Shown: piece by piece, positions 35,701 to 45,608 of the stretch
Numbering within the stretch: the stretch's first letter is position 1
Layout: the number at the start of each line of letters is the position of its first letter
NCBI GenBank assembly: GCA_964035575.1
Contig: OZ037927.1
Location: 372,001-436,000, forward strand
From: Rhynchopus sp. YZ270_cl-10
Taxonomy: Eukaryota; Euglenozoa; Diplonemea; Diplonemida; Diplonemidae
Length of the DNA stretch: 64,000 nt
Direction: 5' to 3'
Made by a program: the position numbers and the translations under genes
The notes under the pieces: model-generated
What the model was told of the DNA's origin: nothing
Databases searched by the model: none
The model's input: only the letters and a program-made list of their open reading frames with translations

Positions 35701-36078
35701 ACACATCAGTGCACTGAGACCGTCGGGTGTCACAACGTCGAGCCCCGCACCAGCCTCGAGGAGAAGAACCAAACATCCAACGTGGTCATTGGCTGCACAG
35801 ATCATCAGAGGCGTCATGCCCGTGTTGTCACACACGTCCAACGGCGCAGGCAGCGTGCGTTCAGTCTCTCCTCCCCTTGCCGACACGTGTGCCGCACCAG
35901 CGTTTCTTGAGTCAGGCGCAAAGTGTTGTGCAAGAATCGCCCCAAGGGAGTCCTGCTGGTTCTCCCTGCACATACAGCACACAGCGTCGTATGGGTCCGC
36001 CGACACCTCGTCTGCTTCACACCTCCTCCGCTTTGCTGGCTTCTCATCTGGTGTGCTGTCTGCGTGTCGCTTCGACAT
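32710..36078 (-). CDS. Ankyrin-repeat protein 1 (10 central modules)
   Basis: A single-exon 1,122-residue protein. I start it at MSKRHADST because all paralogues share that start and the sequence upstream is the shared 5' flank. Residues 1-30 carry a basic KPAKRRR stretch that could be a nuclear signal, then a CCMC cluster. About thirty ankyrin repeats follow. The centre alternates two repeat types: one like TPLHMAV..NEPAVVALL..GAS and one like NTALHHAA..NNQADLVNMLLKHG, ten pairs in all. The C-terminus returns to ordinary 33-residue repeats and ends GGCPECCRLLR. Ankyrin stacks bind partner proteins; no catalytic domain is visible, so function is unknown. It is the longest of four paralogues on this strand. 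Confidence 0.9.
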   Translation of the reverse strand: MSKRHADSTPDEKPAKRRRCEADEVSADPYDAVCCMCRENQQDSLGAILAQHFAPDSRNAGAAHVSARGGETERTLPAPLDVCDNTGMTPLMICAANDHVGCLVLLLEAGAGLDVVTPDGLSALMCATVGGVACLKELLTRGASLVPADGDGDTALHYAATMKDNQVDLVNMLLKHGASVEASNRFGLTPLLLAFQRGNKPAAVALLEGGASLAAVDSDGSTALHHATKNNNQADLVNMLLKHGASVAASNNFGVTPLLLAFQRGNEPAVVALLEGGASLAAVDSDGNTALHHAASNNNNQADLVNILLSRGLDLEVSNNVGTTPLHMAIGNDNKPAVVALLSRGASLATKDCDGETALHYAARLQSVRSGILNMLLKHGASVEAVNESGATPLHMAVAQANEPAVVALLSRGASSATEDCNGNTALHHAARLENNQAGLVNILLKHGASIEAGNNFGTTPLHLAIVHGNKPAVVALLSRGASLATEDSVGDSALHHAARVENNQLELVNMLLKHGAAIEAVNKFGVTPLLLAFQKGNKAAVVALLAKGASLSSVDHVGNTALHHAAISKNNQADLVNMLLKHGASIEAGDKVGITPLHMAVAHANKPAVVALLSRGASLATQDSVGDTALHHAARVENNQTDLVNMLLKHGASIEAGNESGITPLLVAFQAGNEPAAVALLEGGASLASVDSDGNTALHHVAISTNNNQAGLVNIILKHGASVETLNKAGVTPLHMAVAHDNEPAVVALLSRGASLATKDGNGDTALHHAARLQNNEADLVNMLLKHGASIEAVNNSGWSPLIQAILRDNEPGALALLEGGALVKDVQTSTTCRPLLHETLLRGLGLCAHILARGISACEPCANGVPPISYAALGGNVAAGELILQHGVSISSADVAGSTPLMLSSEKGHKGFTEFLLKHGADVDVCGEDGTTALHSAVQSGDADLCKMLVEHGVPLDAVDEDGHTALAASLSVDPAVCQVMIDAGAQLDVANRVGYSPLLSACEAGQSEFVKMLLDAGVQLRDARVSRDTDNVFTALMLAADGGHVEAVRHLLDCQGVDVNEQGANACTALHHAAQEKHADVVELLLQHGADKALRDNDGDTAADCASVGGCPECCRLLR

Positions 36079-36206
36079 GGGTTTTGTTGTGTTTGTTCTG
36101 TAGATTGCTGTGTGAGTGGTGTGAAGGGAGAGGGTGCAACACCATTTGCATTTCCTGCAGAGCACCCCTCCCATGCACCCGCAAGATTGTAACCTTCTTG
36201 TGACTG
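36079..36206 (-). promoter_or_regulatory. Shared 5' flank of ankyrin genes (copy 1)
   Basis: About 128 bp matched almost base for base upstream of the fourth gene (49798-49927). It contains GTAGATTGCTGTGTGAGTGG and GAGGGTGCAACACC. The part nearest the gene is also kept upstream of genes 2 and 3. Conservation beyond the coding start suggests promoter or 5' leader, but recent duplication alone could explain it. Confidence 0.45.
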
Positions 36207-37158
36207 CACACAACTCCCCTCACTTCCCCGCCAAAAAAACCCTGTCCAAAAAGTTGATTTGAAATACAACAGCTCTCTCGTGACAGTGTGCGGTACATGA
36301 CCGGGGTGTACATGCCTGATACTTAGAGAAGAGGAAGCCTCCCCCCTGTTTTCCCCCTTACCTACATTGTTCTGTCGGCCAGAGGCTTTTAGCCTAGGAG
36401 ACCTATTGCGGTTAACGGTACGGCCTGATGCAAGAGAAAGCCATCTCCCCTGTTTTTTCCATGCACTTCCACTAGACACCCTACTGCACAAAAGTAGTGC
36501 AGCTTTCCAAGGTGGCTAACCATGTCCCCGCTCGAAGCGTTTCAAGGGTCAGCGCGCCTTTCAAAAAGAGACGACTACGTCATCCGGGGCCAGTGGAAAT
36601 GGTCAACAGGATAGCCAATGTGTTACCACTCATTCTCTGCATTCAGGTAGCGGAATGTTCACGCTTTCCCTTTCGGCAATCCTACAACGAAGCACCGAGA
36701 TGCGACATCGTAGCTTTGAGGCGAGCAATTACACCTTGCCTTAGGACCGACTGACCCACGTCCAAATGCTGTTGACGCGGAAACCTTCTCCACTTCGGCC
36801 TTCAATGTTCTCCATTGAATATTCGCTACTACAACCAAGATCTGCACACTCATCCACGCTCCAAAGAGGCTCACCGAGATGCGACATCGTATCTTTGAGG
36901 CGAGCAATTGCACCTTGCCTCTGCATTTCAGGTAGCGGAATGTTCACGCTTTTGCACGCAATAATGTTGTTACCCCTCATTGGGTGGGACACCCAAACCA
37001 ATGCAGTCCGACATCCATTTTCGTGGGTTTACCTCTGATATGTGCTACTCCCCGCTTCAGGAGCATTCCGTATTGAAACCGTAGTTTATTTGTCTCACTT
37101 CGAAGGGGTTCGTTTGGTGGTGAAGGTCCATTGTGTCATCTGCACCTACCTCAACTGT
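36207..37158. repeat. Insertion in the ANK1 upstream region
   Basis: Relative to the fourth ankyrin gene's upstream DNA, which reads GTGACTG directly into TTGTGCTG, about 952 bp are inserted here. ACTG occurs on both sides, a possible 4 bp target duplication. I see no TIRs. The insert has an internal repeat: a GATGCGACATCGTA block and a GGTAGCGGAATGTTCACGC block each occur twice (36650-36740 and 36870-36955). Confidence 0.65.
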
Positions 37159-37617
37159 TGTGCTGATTCGTGTCAAAACCCTTGATGTTCAGGTCCACAA
37201 CGTTATTGTGGGTTTTGTGTTCTGATCTCCGTACCACAATACTCTTCTCGGGAACATAGTAAGTGTTTTTCCGTTGCAACGCAGGTGTCAGAGACAGTAT
37301 CATGGTGCACAACGTGAGAGCATTCAGGGGGGATATGCCTAGTTGTGCAAAGAGATGGGTGGGTGGCAGAGGGTGAGTTCTTTCTTTCTTACACTTTCAT
37401 TTTTTGCAAAAAAAAATTTCCCCACAACCTTCCTACACCATCCCCTGTCAGGAAACAGAAGGTGAAGTAACGTATAGTATTGAAATCAATGTAAGGGTAA
37501 TCTTGCAAACTCACAACCTAAAAAAAAGTGTCGGGAAACAATGACCAAATACCACAACATTGGTGCAAAGGTTGGCGTAATATTGACACCCACAAATGCA
37601 CACACACATCTGATCTA
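37159..37617. other. Rest of ANK1 upstream and ANK2 3' flank
   Basis: 37159-37385 matches the region upstream of the fourth gene (49927-50155). A V repeat lies at 37459-37515 and the shared 3' flank of the ankyrin genes runs from 37525 to 37617. No gene. Confidence 0.65.
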
Positions 37618-39342
37618 TCAACGGAGGAGGCGACAGCACTCAGGACAGCCGCCTACGCTCGCACAGTCGGCAGCAGTGTCGCCGTCGTTGTCGCGCAGGG
37701 TCTTGTCCGCACCGTGCTGCAGAAGGAGCTCCACCACATATTCACGTTGCTCTAGCGCAGCGTGGTGCAGTGCAGTGCAGGCGTTCGCGCCTTGTTCGTT
37801 CACGTCCACCCCCTGACAGTCAAGGAGGTGGCGCACAGCTTCCACATGCCCTCCTTGTGCCGCCAGCATCAGAGCTGTGAACCCGTCGTCTGTGACACGC
37901 AGCTGCGCACCTGCATCAAGAAGCATCTTCACAAACTCGGACTGCCCTTCTTCGCAGGCTGTGAGCAGAGGCGAATACCCATCATCGTTCGCCACATCAA
38001 GCTGTGCCCCTGCGTCAATCATGACCTGGCACACGGCAGGGTCCACAGAAAGCGACGTGGCCAGCGCCGTGCGGCCGTCCTCATCCACAGCGTCAAGAGG
38101 GACGCCGTGCTCCACAAGCATCTTGCAGAGGTCAGCGTCGCCCGACTGCACAGCACTGTGGAGGGCGGTTGTCCCGTCCTCTGCACAGACGTCCACGTCG
38201 GCGCCGTGCTTCAGGAGGAACTCTGTGAAGCTTTTGTGACCCTCAGCACTGCTGAGCATCAAAGGCGTTCTCCCATCACCATCTGCACTACTAATGGAAG
38301 CACCACCTTCAAGAAGAGCAAAAACAGCAGGTTCGTTGGCCTCGACACTTGCTTGATGGAGGGGTGTAAACCCTGAGTTATTAACTGCTTCGATTGATGC
38401 ACCGCGCTTGAGGAGCACGTTCACAAGGTCTGCCTGGTTGTTGTTGTTTGAGGCGGCATGGTGCAGTGCAGTGTTGCCGTCGCTGTCCACAGAGGCAAGA
38501 GACGCACCACCTTCAAGAAGAGCAACAACAGCAGGCTCGTTGTCATGAGCAACGGCCATGTGGAGAGGTGTGACTCCTGCTTTGTTGAGGGTTTCGAGAG
38601 AAGTACCGTGCTTGAGGATAATGTTCACCAGGTCTGCTTGGTTGTTGTTTGTTGAGCTGGCTACGTAGTGCAGTGCAGTGTTGCCATCGCTGTCCACAGC
38701 GGCAAGAGACGCACCACCTTCAAGAAGAGCAACAGCAGCAGGTTCGTTCCCCGCCTGAAATGCCACAAGCAGAGGTGTGGCCCCAGCCTCATTACCAGCT
38801 TCGGTTGAGGCACCGTGCTTGAGGAGCATGTTCACAAGGTCTGCTTGGTTGTCCTTCGTGGTGGCAGCATAGTGCAGTGCAGTGTCGCCGTCTCCGTCTG
38901 CAGGCACCAGAGACGCGCCCCTTGTGAGAAGCTCCTTGAGGCAGGCGGCGCCCCCCACTACCGCACACATCAGTGCACTGAGACCGTTGGGTGTCACAAC
39001 GTCGAGCCCCGCCCCAGCCTCGAGGAGAAGAACCAAACATCCAACGTGGTCATTGGCTGCACAGATCATCAGAGGCGTCCTGCCCGTGTCGTCACACACG
39101 TCCAACGGCGCAGGCAGCGTGCGTTCAGTCTCTCCTCCCCTTGCCGACACGTGTGCCGCACCAGCGTTTCTTGTGTCAGGCGCAAAGTGTTGTGCAAGAA
39201 TCGCCCCAAGGGAGTCCTGCTGGTTCTCCCTGCACATACAGCACACAGCGTCGTATGGGTCCGCCCACACCTCGTCTGCTTCACACCTCCTCCGCTTTGC
39301 TGGCTTCTCATCTGGCGTGCTGTCTGCGTGTCGCTTCGACAT
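37618..39342 (-). CDS. Ankyrin-repeat protein 2 (3 central modules)
   Basis: Single exon, 574 residues, start MSKRHADST as in its paralogues. The N-terminal basic/Cys region, first ankyrin repeats and C-terminal block with the GGCPECCRLLR end are nearly identical to protein 1. The difference is in the middle: only three of the two-repeat modules remain, and a segment of about 64 residues (VKDVQTSTT... to ELILQHGV), present in proteins 1 and 3, is absent. One CWxxP variant in the acidic N-terminal tract (DEVWADPYD) is a single change. It is probably a functional short isoform-like paralogue made by loss of modules. Confidence 0.9.
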   Translation of the reverse strand: MSKRHADSTPDEKPAKRRRCEADEVWADPYDAVCCMCRENQQDSLGAILAQHFAPDTRNAGAAHVSARGGETERTLPAPLDVCDDTGRTPLMICAANDHVGCLVLLLEAGAGLDVVTPNGLSALMCAVVGGAACLKELLTRGASLVPADGDGDTALHYAATTKDNQADLVNMLLKHGASTEAGNEAGATPLLVAFQAGNEPAAVALLEGGASLAAVDSDGNTALHYVASSTNNNQADLVNIILKHGTSLETLNKAGVTPLHMAVAHDNEPAVVALLEGGASLASVDSDGNTALHHAASNNNNQADLVNVLLKRGASIEAVNNSGFTPLHQASVEANEPAVFALLEGGASISSADGDGRTPLMLSSAEGHKSFTEFLLKHGADVDVCAEDGTTALHSAVQSGDADLCKMLVEHGVPLDAVDEDGRTALATSLSVDPAVCQVMIDAGAQLDVANDDGYSPLLTACEEGQSEFVKMLLDAGAQLRVTDDGFTALMLAAQGGHVEAVRHLLDCQGVDVNEQGANACTALHHAALEQREYVVELLLQHGADKTLRDNDGDTAADCASVGGCPECCRLLR

Positions 39343-39396
39343 GGTATTTTTTCTTTGCTGTATTTGTTTGAATGTAGATTGCTGTGTGAGTGACGA
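39343..39396 (-). promoter_or_regulatory. Shared 5' flank of ankyrin genes (copy 2)
   Basis: Only about 54 bp match the other paralogues (TGTTTGAATGTAGATTGCTG, then TGTGAGTG) before the sequence becomes unrelated. The gene therefore probably has a different upstream control region. Confidence 0.4.
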
Positions 39397-40522
39397 CTAC
39401 ATACTAAATTGCGTCATAGCAGGAGAATTACGGCTAAAGAAGCTTTGGGAGGGAGTCTTTTTTAATCGAAATAAATAATTGAAGCGTGAAATTTCAACAC
39501 AGAACAAAAAAAAAAGGTACACACACATTCTTTAGGCAGTGCGCTGTGTTAGTACAAAGATGGAACGAAGGTACTAACAAAATTGTGAAATATGCAATCT
39601 ATCTTACCCTCTATGAGAACGTGTGTGTGTGTTTGTATTGATGCAAATGAGTTTCTTCGAAAAACGAAAATAAGACAAAAGAGGAAAAGAAGAAAAGAGG
39701 AAGGGTGTGGTGGAAGGGAAGCAGGGCACCTTGGGGCGGAGCGTTCGTTCAGCACAAACATTGCCCACACTTTGCACCTGCCTCCAACGAGAACAAAAGG
39801 GGGAAAAGGGCAAAAAGGCAAATAAAAAATTTGTATAGTTGGCAGAACAGCCAAACGTAAAAGGCAGGGAGAGATGGAGTGGAGCTTGCACAAAAGGTGG
39901 CAATTACACTACTCCAAAAAATGTATCAAATGAAAGTAAAAAAAGGCAGGGAGAGAAACAATACAAGAAATTTACCCTCAAGAAAAGAACACCAGCAAAA
40001 ATAATAAACTCTCGCGACTTCATGCAGAGGCGCAGGCTGGGGTATGTGTTGCGTCTTGGTGGCGTTAGCTGTGGTGTGACCACATAAACTAAAAAAAAGG
40101 AAAAAACACGCAGAGTTTACTTGCGTTCTTTTCCGGTGTTTTGTTTTGGAAAGTGGGTTATCTTGCATTGTTGGACCAGCAGTCGTTACTAAATTGATGC
40201 TGTGGTTGTTAAATGGCGAAACAAAAAGAAAAACAACAACAAAAAAAGCTAAAACAAACAAGCTAAAGAAAGAAGGCAAAGGCAGCGTGAAAGTCAAAGG
40301 CAATCCTTCAAAACCTGGGGGGAAAAGCCAGCTTGCAAACTAATGCATGGCTGTCTCTACAGAGCATGTGCAAATGAGGCACTGTGTTCTGAGGTTGGTG
40401 TTTCTTTGGTTTCGTCACAACTCCTCTCTCGGATTTTTTTTCTTTCTCTCAGTTATCGCTGCTGCTGTGGTGATGTGGTAGTGTGTCGGTGTGGCATGTG
40501 GCACGGCGGCACATCTGCTTCA
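39397..40522. other. Intergenic between ANK2 and the secreted-protein gene
   Basis: Mostly A-rich, low-complexity DNA with runs of AAAAGAA. The frames open here are short and compositionally biased. No repeat family known from the rest of the window is evident. Confidence 0.5.
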
Positions 40523-42049
40523 TCAGAACGGGCCGAAGCCTCCGGTGCCAGCCTCACCACCTTCGCCTCCGGGGGTCACAACTCCAGCACCGGCACAGGT
40601 GGTTGTGCACGAGGCTGCTGAGGCAGGGGGCGTGAAGTCTGCAGGGCACCACGAGGAGACACACATGCCGGCAGCTCCCTCTCCCTCCGAGACACCTGCC
40701 TCCCAAGCACACTCTGGCATCGCAGTGTTGCAGGCCGTCTCGTCCGCAAACCCACCACACGCAGTCGCATCCTGCCGCACGAAGACCGCCACGTTCGCAA
40801 GCGGCGCAGTCAGGGCAGGGAGCTCCTCAACAGTCCCCGCAGGCACAAGCTTCCGGAAGGCAACCGTCGGGTGCTCCACACCGCCTGCACCCTCCGCACC
40901 CGCACCCACACCCTGCTGGAACGTCGGGGCACAGCTCCCCGCCTCCCACCCAGCACCAGGCAGCAGCGACACCAGCCCGCCGTTTGTTGGTGTCGAGCAC
41001 GGTGGGCAGTGGTACGTCGTCACAAACACCTCGCACGGCTTCTCCTCGCAGTTGAACGGGCAGGCCACGCGCAGCACGTTGTCCGCCCCAATCACACCCG
41101 CAATGTCCACCGGGAAGAACGCCTCCATGTTCGCCTGCACAAAGGCAGGCGGGAAGTTCGCAAGCGTCGTCGAGGGCTCCCCGTGCGGGTGCATCCCCTC
41201 CACCACCGGCTCGCCTGCCCCAAAGCTGTCCACAGTGCCTTCTGGGCTCACAACCTCAACTGCAGGCTCCCCGCCGTCCACGCAGGGCTCCGTCGTCTCC
41301 CCCCCTGTTGGGGTAGGGGGTGTTGGCGGTGTCCCAGCAGGCGAGTCCGTGTTGCCAGCTGTTGGTGTAGGCGGTGTACCGGAAGTGCAGACGTCGAGAT
41401 GAAGGGCGACGTAGACGTAGGCGGTGGTGTGGTGCACGTCGTAGTCAGCCGTGACCACCTGTTTGTCGGGGAAGGAGCCCGGCGCCGCGACGTACCTGTT
41501 GTTTCTGAGGGGGAGGTAGTCCTCGCCTGCCCAGAGCTGCGAGACCGTCATCGCCCACGGCGCAGTCAGTCCCGACACCGTCACCTTCACACGGTCGTTC
41601 ACGTACGACACGTCTGCGTAGCCCACCAGCGTGCCCTTGCTTGTATCGCACTGTCCGGCAGCGGCCCAGATCTCCATGCGTTCCGTTGCACCCTGGTCCA
41701 CCTTGTTCGTCCATCCCCACCTGTTGGCGCCAGCCAGCGTGTTCAAGCAGCTGTTGTCGGTTCCCTTGATCCACGCGGTCTCACAGCCCGATGTGGACGT
41801 GGTCGATGTCGGTGTTGAACCCGACACCTTCCCCTTCCCCTTCTCCGTGCGACCGCCGCCGCTGTTGCGCCCGCCCCGCTCAGTCCCTCCATTGCGTGCG
41901 CCACCTCTGCTCCCGCCTCCACGCTTCTCCCCACGCGGATGCGTCCTCGTCGTCACGCCACCACCACCACCCTTCTTAGTGTTCCCACCTGCATCCGCAC
42001 ACATCACAGTCGACAGAAGAAGCAACGCAGCTCCGTATTTGCGCATCAT
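40523..42049 (-). CDS. Secreted cysteine-containing protein
   Basis: Single exon, 508 residues. Residues 1-20 form a clear signal peptide (KYGAALLLLSTVMCADA). Residues 20-80 are Gly/Arg/Lys/Thr-rich and probably disordered. Residues about 88-220 hold CETAW...RWGWTN...AAAGQCDTSKGTLVG...APGSFP, a pattern I recall from secreted proteins of diatoms and marine bacteria; I know no name for the domain. A Pro/Thr linker follows, then a second half with paired cysteines (CPFNCEEKPC, CPPC, CNTAMPEC, CTTTC) likely in disulfides. It reads as an extracellular or surface protein. It lies between ankyrin genes 2 and 3 but shares nothing with them. Confidence 0.8.
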   Translation of the reverse strand: MMRKYGAALLLLSTVMCADAGGNTKKGGGGGVTTRTHPRGEKRGGGSRGGARNGGTERGGRNSGGGRTEKGKGKVSGSTPTSTTSTSGCETAWIKGTDNSCLNTLAGANRWGWTNKVDQGATERMEIWAAAGQCDTSKGTLVGYADVSYVNDRVKVTVSGLTAPWAMTVSQLWAGEDYLPLRNNRYVAAPGSFPDKQVVTADYDVHHTTAYVYVALHLDVCTSGTPPTPTAGNTDSPAGTPPTPPTPTGGETTEPCVDGGEPAVEVVSPEGTVDSFGAGEPVVEGMHPHGEPSTTLANFPPAFVQANMEAFFPVDIAGVIGADNVLRVACPFNCEEKPCEVFVTTYHCPPCSTPTNGGLVSLLPGAGWEAGSCAPTFQQGVGAGAEGAGGVEHPTVAFRKLVPAGTVEELPALTAPLANVAVFVRQDATACGGFADETACNTAMPECAWEAGVSEGEGAAGMCVSSWCPADFTPPASAASCTTTCAGAGVVTPGGEGGEAGTGGFGPF

Positions 42050-42656
42050 GATTGTGACTTGTGGTGTGGGGTGTCGTGAGTGTTGTGTGTAGAATAGCTC
42101 TGGTGTGGGGTGTTGCAGACCACATCAGGAAGACATTGCGACGTTACAGGAGTTGACATTTTCCCGGTTCTCATGCTGGTGGGTTTGCCGTGCACATCAA
42201 CAACAAATCTTCAACAAAACAGCAAACCAATGCAAATGGTAACGGGTTAGTAAATGGTATATGGAAGTAAATGGCATGTCGAGGGGGTGCACCTTCTGTT
42301 TGGCTTTATTTCTGTTTTCTTCTGCTGAGGATGTGGTCCTGACAAAAACCAGTGGGGTTTTTTTACTTTTATTTCAGGCCAGCCCTTCCTTCTTTTTGCA
42401 AAGTGCAAACAAAAGGAAAAGGAGAGTACACACAAAAAACCCCTCAAGACAGAGAGAAGGTCGTACAGACACCACACACACAGAGCAACGGCAAACTTGG
42501 TGCGCATTGCCGGTGCTGTGTATTTGCACATGGGGTAGGGAAGAAAAGTAAAAATGAAAAGAAAAGAAAGGCACTAAATACTATTGGCTATAGAGCGTAG
42601 AGAAAAAGTAACGTTGACTTGAAATACAAAGCCTGGGGACACACACATCTGATCTA
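42050..42656. other. Intergenic: secreted-gene upstream region and ANK3 3' flank
   Basis: 42050-42180 is the presumed promoter side of the secreted-protein gene. 42345-42420 is T/A-rich. The ACACACATCTGATCTATCAA sequence just before 42657 is the shared ankyrin 3' flank. No gene. Confidence 0.5.
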
Positions 42657-45608
42657 TCAACGGAGGAGGCGACAGCACTCAGGACAGCCGCCTATGCTCG
42701 CACAGTCGGCAGCAGTGTCGCCGTCGTTGTCGCGCAGGGCCTTGTCCGCACCGTGCTGCAGGAGGAGCTCCACCACATCTGCATGTTTCTCTTGCGCAGC
42801 GTGGTGCAATGCAGTGCAGGCGTTCGCGCCTTGTTCGTTCACGTCCACCCCCTGACAGTCAAGCAGGTGGCGAACAGCCTCCACATGCCCTCCGTCTGCC
42901 GCCAGTATCAGAGCTGTGAACCCGTCTACTGTGACACGCAGCTGCGCACCTGCATCAAGAAGCATCTTCACAAACTCGGACTGCCCTGCTTCGCAGGCTG
43001 AGAGCAGAGGCGAATACCCCACACGGTTCGCCACATCAAGCTGTGCCCCTGCGTCAATCATGACCTGGCACACGGCAGGGTCCACAGAAAGCGACGTGGC
43101 CAGCGCCGTGCGGCCGTCCTCATCCACAGCGTCAAGAGGGACGCCGTGCTCCACAAGCATCTTGCAGAGGTCAGCGTCGCCCGACTGCACAGCACTGTGG
43201 AGGGCGGTTGTCCCGTCCTCTGCACAGACGTCCACGTCGGCGCCGTGCTTCAGGAGGAACTCTGTGAAGCCTTTGTGACCCTCAGCACTGCTGAGCATCA
43301 AAGGCGTGCTGCCAGCAACATCTGCACTGCTAATGGAGACACCATGCTGCAGAATAAGCTCACCTGCAGCAACGTTGCCACCCAGCGCCGCATACGAAAT
43401 CGGAGGTACCCCGTTCGGACATGGCTCACTCACAGAGACACCTCTCGCCAGAATGTGTGCACACAGACTGAGACCACGGAGCAACGTCTCGTGCAAAAGT
43501 GGTCTACTCGTGGTGCTGGTCTGCACATCTTTCACAAGGGCACCACCTTCAAGAAGAGCAAGAGCACCGGGTTCGTTGTCCCGGAGAATTGCTTGAATGA
43601 GGGGAGACCACCCTGAGTTATTGACTGCTTCGATTGAGGCACCGTGCTTGAGGAGCATGTTCACAAGGTCTGCTTCGTTGTTCTGAAGACGGGCAGCATG
43701 GTGTAGTGCAGTGTTGCCTACACTGTCCTGTGTGGCGAATGACGCGCCCCTTGAGAGAAGAGCAACAACAGCAGGTTCGTTGTTATGACCAACAGCCATG
43801 TGGAGAGGTGTGACTCCTGCCTCGTTGCGGGCTTCGAGAGAAGTACCGTGCTTGAGGAGCATGTTCACCAGGTCCGCTTGGTTGTTGTTTGTTGAGATGG
43901 CGACGTGGTGCAGTGCAGTGTTGCCATCGCTGTCCACAGAGGCAAGAGACGCACCACCTTCAAGAAGAGCAACAACAGCACGTTCGTTCCCCGCCTGAAA
44001 TGCCACAAGCAGAGGTGTGACCCCAGATTCATTACCAGCTTCGGTTGAGGCACCGTGCTTGAGGAGCATGTTCACAAGGTCTGTTTGGTTATTCTGAAGA
44101 CGGGCAGCGTGGTGCAGTGCAGTGTCGCCTACACTGTCCTCTGTGGCCAAAGACGCACCACGTGAGAGAAGAGCAACAACAGCAGGTTCGTTGTTATGAG
44201 CAACGGCCATGTGGAGAGGTGTGTTGCCAACGCTGTCGCCAGCTTCAATTGAGGCACCGCGCTTCAGGAGAAGGTCCACAATATCCGCTTGGTTGTTCTG
44301 AATACGTGCGGCATGGTGCAGTGCAGTGTAGCCATCGCAGTCCTCTGCGGCCACTGACGCACCCCTTGAGAGAAGAGCAACGACAGCAGGTTCGTTGGCC
44401 TGAGCAACGGCCATGTGGAGAGGTGTGGCCCTAACGTTGTTCAACACCTCGAGAGCCAAACCTCGACTTAGTAGTATGTTCACCAGGTCTGCTTGGTTGT
44501 TGTTCCTTGAGACGGCGACATGGTGCAGTGCAGTGTTGCCATCCCTGTCCACAGAGGCAAGAGACGCACCACCTTCAAGAAGAGCTACAACAGCAGGTTC
44601 GTTCCCCGCCTGAAATGCCAGAAGCAGAGGTGTGTACCCTAAGTTATCGACTGCGTCGATTGACGCACCGTGCTTGAGGAGCATGTTTACCATGTCTGTT
44701 TGGTTGTTCCTTGAGACGGCAACATGGTGCAGTGCAGTGTTTCCATCGCTGTCCACAGAGGCAAGAGACGCACCACCTTCAAGAAGAGCAACAACAGCAG
44801 GTTCGTTGCCGTTCTGAAATGCCAGAACGAGAGGTGTTAACCCTGAGCTATTGACTGCTTCGATTGAGGCACCGTGCTTGAGAAGTGTGTTCACAAGGTC
44901 TGCTTGGTTGTTGTTTATTGAAATGGCGGCTTGGTGCAGTGCAGTGTTGCCTTTACTGTCCACAGAGGCAAGAGACGCACCACCTTCAAGAAGAGCAACA
45001 ACACCAGGTTTGTTGCCCTTCTGAAATGCCAGAAGGAGAGGTGTGAACCCTGAGTTATTGACAGCTTCGATTGAGGCACCGTGCTTGAGGAGCATGTTCA
45101 CAAGGTCTGCTTGGTTGTTCCTTGAGATAGCAGCAAAGTGCAGTGCAGTGTTGCCGTTATGGTCCACAATGGCAAGAGACGCGCCCCTTGTGAGAAGCTC
45201 GTTGAGGCAGGCGACGCCCCCCACTGTCGCACACATCAGTGCAGTGAGACCGTTGGGTGTCACAATGTCGAGCCCCGCCCCAGCCTCGAGGAGAAGAACT
45301 AAACACCCAACGTGGCCTTTGTGTGCACAGATCATCAGAGGCGTCCTGCCCGTCTTGTCACACACGTCCAACGGCGCAGGCAACGTGCGTTCAGTCTCTC
45401 CTCCCCTTGCCGACACGTGTGCCGCACCAGCGTTTCTTGAGTCAGGCGCAAAGTGTTGTGCAAGAATCGCCCCAAGGGAGTCCTGCTGGTTCTCCCTGCA
45501 CATACAGCACACAGCGTCATATGGGTCCGCCGACACCTCGTCTGCTTCACACCTCCTCCGCTTTGCTGGCTTCTCATCTGGTGTGCTGTCTGCGTGTCGC
45601 TTTGACAT
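42657..45608 (-). CDS. Ankyrin-repeat protein 3 (8 central modules)
   Basis: Single exon, 983 residues, same MSKRHADST start, basic stretch, CCMC cluster and CRLLR end as its paralogues. The central region has eight of the alternating two-repeat modules. Compared with protein 1 it is shorter by 139 residues, which is two modules. Individual modules match different modules in the other proteins rather than the one at the same position, so the central repeats have been shuffled. Function unknown; protein-protein interaction is the only safe inference. Confidence 0.9.
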   Translation of the reverse strand: MSKRHADSTPDEKPAKRRRCEADEVSADPYDAVCCMCRENQQDSLGAILAQHFAPDSRNAGAAHVSARGGETERTLPAPLDVCDKTGRTPLMICAHKGHVGCLVLLLEAGAGLDIVTPNGLTALMCATVGGVACLNELLTRGASLAIVDHNGNTALHFAAISRNNQADLVNMLLKHGASIEAVNNSGFTPLLLAFQKGNKPGVVALLEGGASLASVDSKGNTALHQAAISINNNQADLVNTLLKHGASIEAVNSSGLTPLVLAFQNGNEPAVVALLEGGASLASVDSDGNTALHHVAVSRNNQTDMVNMLLKHGASIDAVDNLGYTPLLLAFQAGNEPAVVALLEGGASLASVDRDGNTALHHVAVSRNNNQADLVNILLSRGLALEVLNNVRATPLHMAVAQANEPAVVALLSRGASVAAEDCDGYTALHHAARIQNNQADIVDLLLKRGASIEAGDSVGNTPLHMAVAHNNEPAVVALLSRGASLATEDSVGDTALHHAARLQNNQTDLVNMLLKHGASTEAGNESGVTPLLVAFQAGNERAVVALLEGGASLASVDSDGNTALHHVAISTNNNQADLVNMLLKHGTSLEARNEAGVTPLHMAVGHNNEPAVVALLSRGASFATQDSVGNTALHHAARLQNNEADLVNMLLKHGASIEAVNNSGWSPLIQAILRDNEPGALALLEGGALVKDVQTSTTSRPLLHETLLRGLSLCAHILARGVSVSEPCPNGVPPISYAALGGNVAAGELILQHGVSISSADVAGSTPLMLSSAEGHKGFTEFLLKHGADVDVCAEDGTTALHSAVQSGDADLCKMLVEHGVPLDAVDEDGRTALATSLSVDPAVCQVMIDAGAQLDVANRVGYSPLLSACEAGQSEFVKMLLDAGAQLRVTVDGFTALILAADGGHVEAVRHLLDCQGVDVNEQGANACTALHHAAQEKHADVVELLLQHGADKALRDNDGDTAADCASIGGCPECCRLLR

